Assembly (NCBI RefSeq): GCF_001661345.1
Contig: NW_017962913.1
Coordinates: 1,617,428-1,681,427, forward strand
Direction of reading: 5' to 3'
Source of the DNA: Ascoidea rubescens DSM 1968
Lineage: Eukaryota > Ascomycota > Saccharomycetes > Ascoideales > Ascoideaceae
DNA: 64,000 nucleotides
Shown: one piece after another, positions 62,927 through 64,000 of the stretch
Position numbering within the stretch: position 1 is the stretch's first letter
Layout: each line of letters begins with the position of its first letter
Made by a program: the position numbers and the translations under genes
Notes under the pieces: generated by a model
The model's input: only the letters and a program-made list of their open reading frames with translations
Told to the model about the DNA's origin: nothing
The model's database searches: none

Positions 62927-63003
62927 ATCACATGACGTGTAAAGCCACGTGAAATTCATTTTTATTTCTAACAGTTATGAGCGAGTGTCTGTGTTTACAC
63001 GTG
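62927..63003. promoter_or_regulatory. Cluster of Cbf1-type sites
   Basis: ATCACATG (62927-62934), CACGTG (62946-62951) and CACGTG (62998-63003) lie within 77 bp. They fit Cbf1 or another bHLH factor. No CDEII/CDEIII-like sequence follows, so a point centromere is not supported. Confidence 0.4.
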
Positions 63004-63987
63004 CTCGGGTATGAAAGGAAGAGCAAAGAACAAAACACACAAGACATGAAAGGGATGTTAGATATGGCAGAGCTAAAGATAAGGTGGAACCAAAAAAAAT
63101 GCAAGGGGAGCAAGAAGTGTGAGAAAAGTATGGGGAAGCCCTACATTTGCAATTACGAATTATTGTGAAATTAATCCGTTGAAAAATTTCATATATGAAA
63201 GATAAAGAACTGGATGGAAAGCGGAAATTTAGTTATGCAAGTAGCGATTAGAAGTAAATGGTTAAGGAATTGAAAACAAATAAAAATCACTCCACTGGTG
63301 ATAGCACATATATGGAATTGCCAGTGTAGGATAATATGATACTAAGATCCTCTGATAGTGAAGCACTGGAACCTAGTTGACTTATTTTTTACTCCAGATT
63401 TTCCAGTAGTCTGGTTTTTTCTCAAAATTAGTGGGATTGATTGCTTATGGTATGGAAATAGTTTCGGTTATTAGCCTGCTGCTGAAGAGTGAAAAGAGCT
63501 ACCAAGATAAGATACCAGATAAGAAACCTTAGTGGGAGCATATGAATATGGGATCAAGAAGACAATACAGTATATGGTCGAGTTGTGGCCGAGACGTGGT
63601 TGCTGCTTGAGAATATTTCCTAACAACAAAGAACTGTCGCCGCACATGACGGCTATTGTTTGCAATGCTGCAAATGATATACATTTAGTGCAATTATGCT
63701 TTCTCTACGCTACACTGCCATTGTGAGGTCGCTGTGGTCTTTCTGGAGTTGTTCCTTCTGCTGCTTTTCTTTCACGCTTCTCTTGCCGTCACTCCCCAAC
63801 ACGCTCGAGTGACCGAAATCTGGAGGAGCGAGAATGCGATGCGTTTTCGGAGAGCGGCTCCACTCCGCAACCACTGCTCGCAGCACAAAAGCACCATCAC
63901 CGCCAGCACAACCGTTTCCCTGGCTCGTTGGGCTGCATGCATTTTGCAGCATTAGTGTGCATTTGAGCGCGTTTGCAGTCCCTGCGC

Positions 63988-63994
63988 CCAATCA
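63988..63994 (+). promoter_or_regulatory. CCAATCA box at the right edge
   Basis: GCCCAATCACAC inside a GC-rich island at the window end, likely part of a promoter that continues beyond the window. Confidence 0.35.
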
Positions 63995-64000
63995 CACGCC

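Larger units (their letters stand above)
61732..64000. other. 2.3-kb gene-free right end with promoter-like motifs
   Basis: No gene is recognised from the TBC stop to the window edge. After an ATTCC-like pyrimidine repeat (61840-61925) comes a GC island (62030-62200) with GGTGGCAAA at 62063 and CACGTG at 62146. TTACGGAGTCCGTA (near 62240), ATGACTCA (62265), a repeat (62551-62620), a 17-bp palindrome (62688-62704) and three Cbf1-like sites (62927-63003) follow. The interval 63020-63700 is AT-rich. The interval 63740-64000 is a second GC island ending in CCAATCA. Open frames here start with GTG or lack content. A non-coding RNA or the promoter of a gene beyond the edge are possible. Confidence 0.5.

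Noticed and set aside
1-64000. Transposons, retroelement or virus-like copies, CRISPR arrays, rRNA and intact tRNA genes
   Set aside because: No reverse transcriptase, integrase, transposase, capsid or long terminal/inverted repeat was seen, and no T-arm had a matching 5' half.

Overview
The window is nuclear DNA of a budding yeast (Saccharomycotina). It carries 22 protein genes that read as orthologues or relatives of Saccharomyces genes, strongly AT-rich intergenic DNA, and few, short introns placed near 5' ends with GTATGT or GTAAGT donors and TACTAAC-type branch points. Asn-, Gln- and Asp-rich low-complexity tracts lie inside many proteins. CTG is almost absent as an in-frame codon in the genes checked by eye, while CTA, CTT and CTC are common. 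With the Asn-rich proteome this suggests a lineage such as Ascoidea or Saccharomycopsis, where CUG is reassigned or ambiguous, but the sequence alone does not prove the species. No transposon, retroelement, CRISPR array, intact tRNA or rRNA gene was seen.

Layout, left to right: BUD3 (-, cut by the left edge); FIP1 (+); ADP1 (-); a PPPDE/DeSI-type protease (+); MIC19 (-, one intron); PRP45 (+); SIS2/HAL3 (-); DAL81 with two zinc clusters (-); UBP6 (-, 28-nt first exon); SRP101 (+); a mitochondrial J-protein (-); MDM12 (-); RIM9 (+); TLG2 (-); ROD1 (-); GCN20 (+); DIS3/RRP44 (-); PFF1 (+); EHD3 (+); a divergent CYC8/SSN6 relative (-); a gene-free 6.3-kb stretch; a WTAP/Mum2-like coiled-coil protein (+, 7-codon first exon); a TBC1D5/Gyp6-type Rab GAP (+); and a second gene-free stretch of 2.3 kb to the right edge.

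There is no operon or biosynthetic cluster. The genes are housekeeping and regulatory: RNA processing (FIP1, PRP45, DIS3), mitochondrial membrane organisation (MIC19, MDM12), membrane traffic (TLG2, TBC GAP, SRP101), nutrient signalling (DAL81, GCN20, ROD1, RIM9), protein turnover (UBP6, DeSI) and budding (BUD3). Divergent promoters often hold GC-rich islands in the AT-rich background, with recurrent CACGTG, CCAATCA, TGACTCA and related sites. The least ordinary parts are the fast-evolving Cyc8 relative beside the 6.3-kb desert, an intron-like signal triad inside that desert, the doubled zinc cluster of DAL81, the CTG avoidance, and the promoter-like but gene-free right end.
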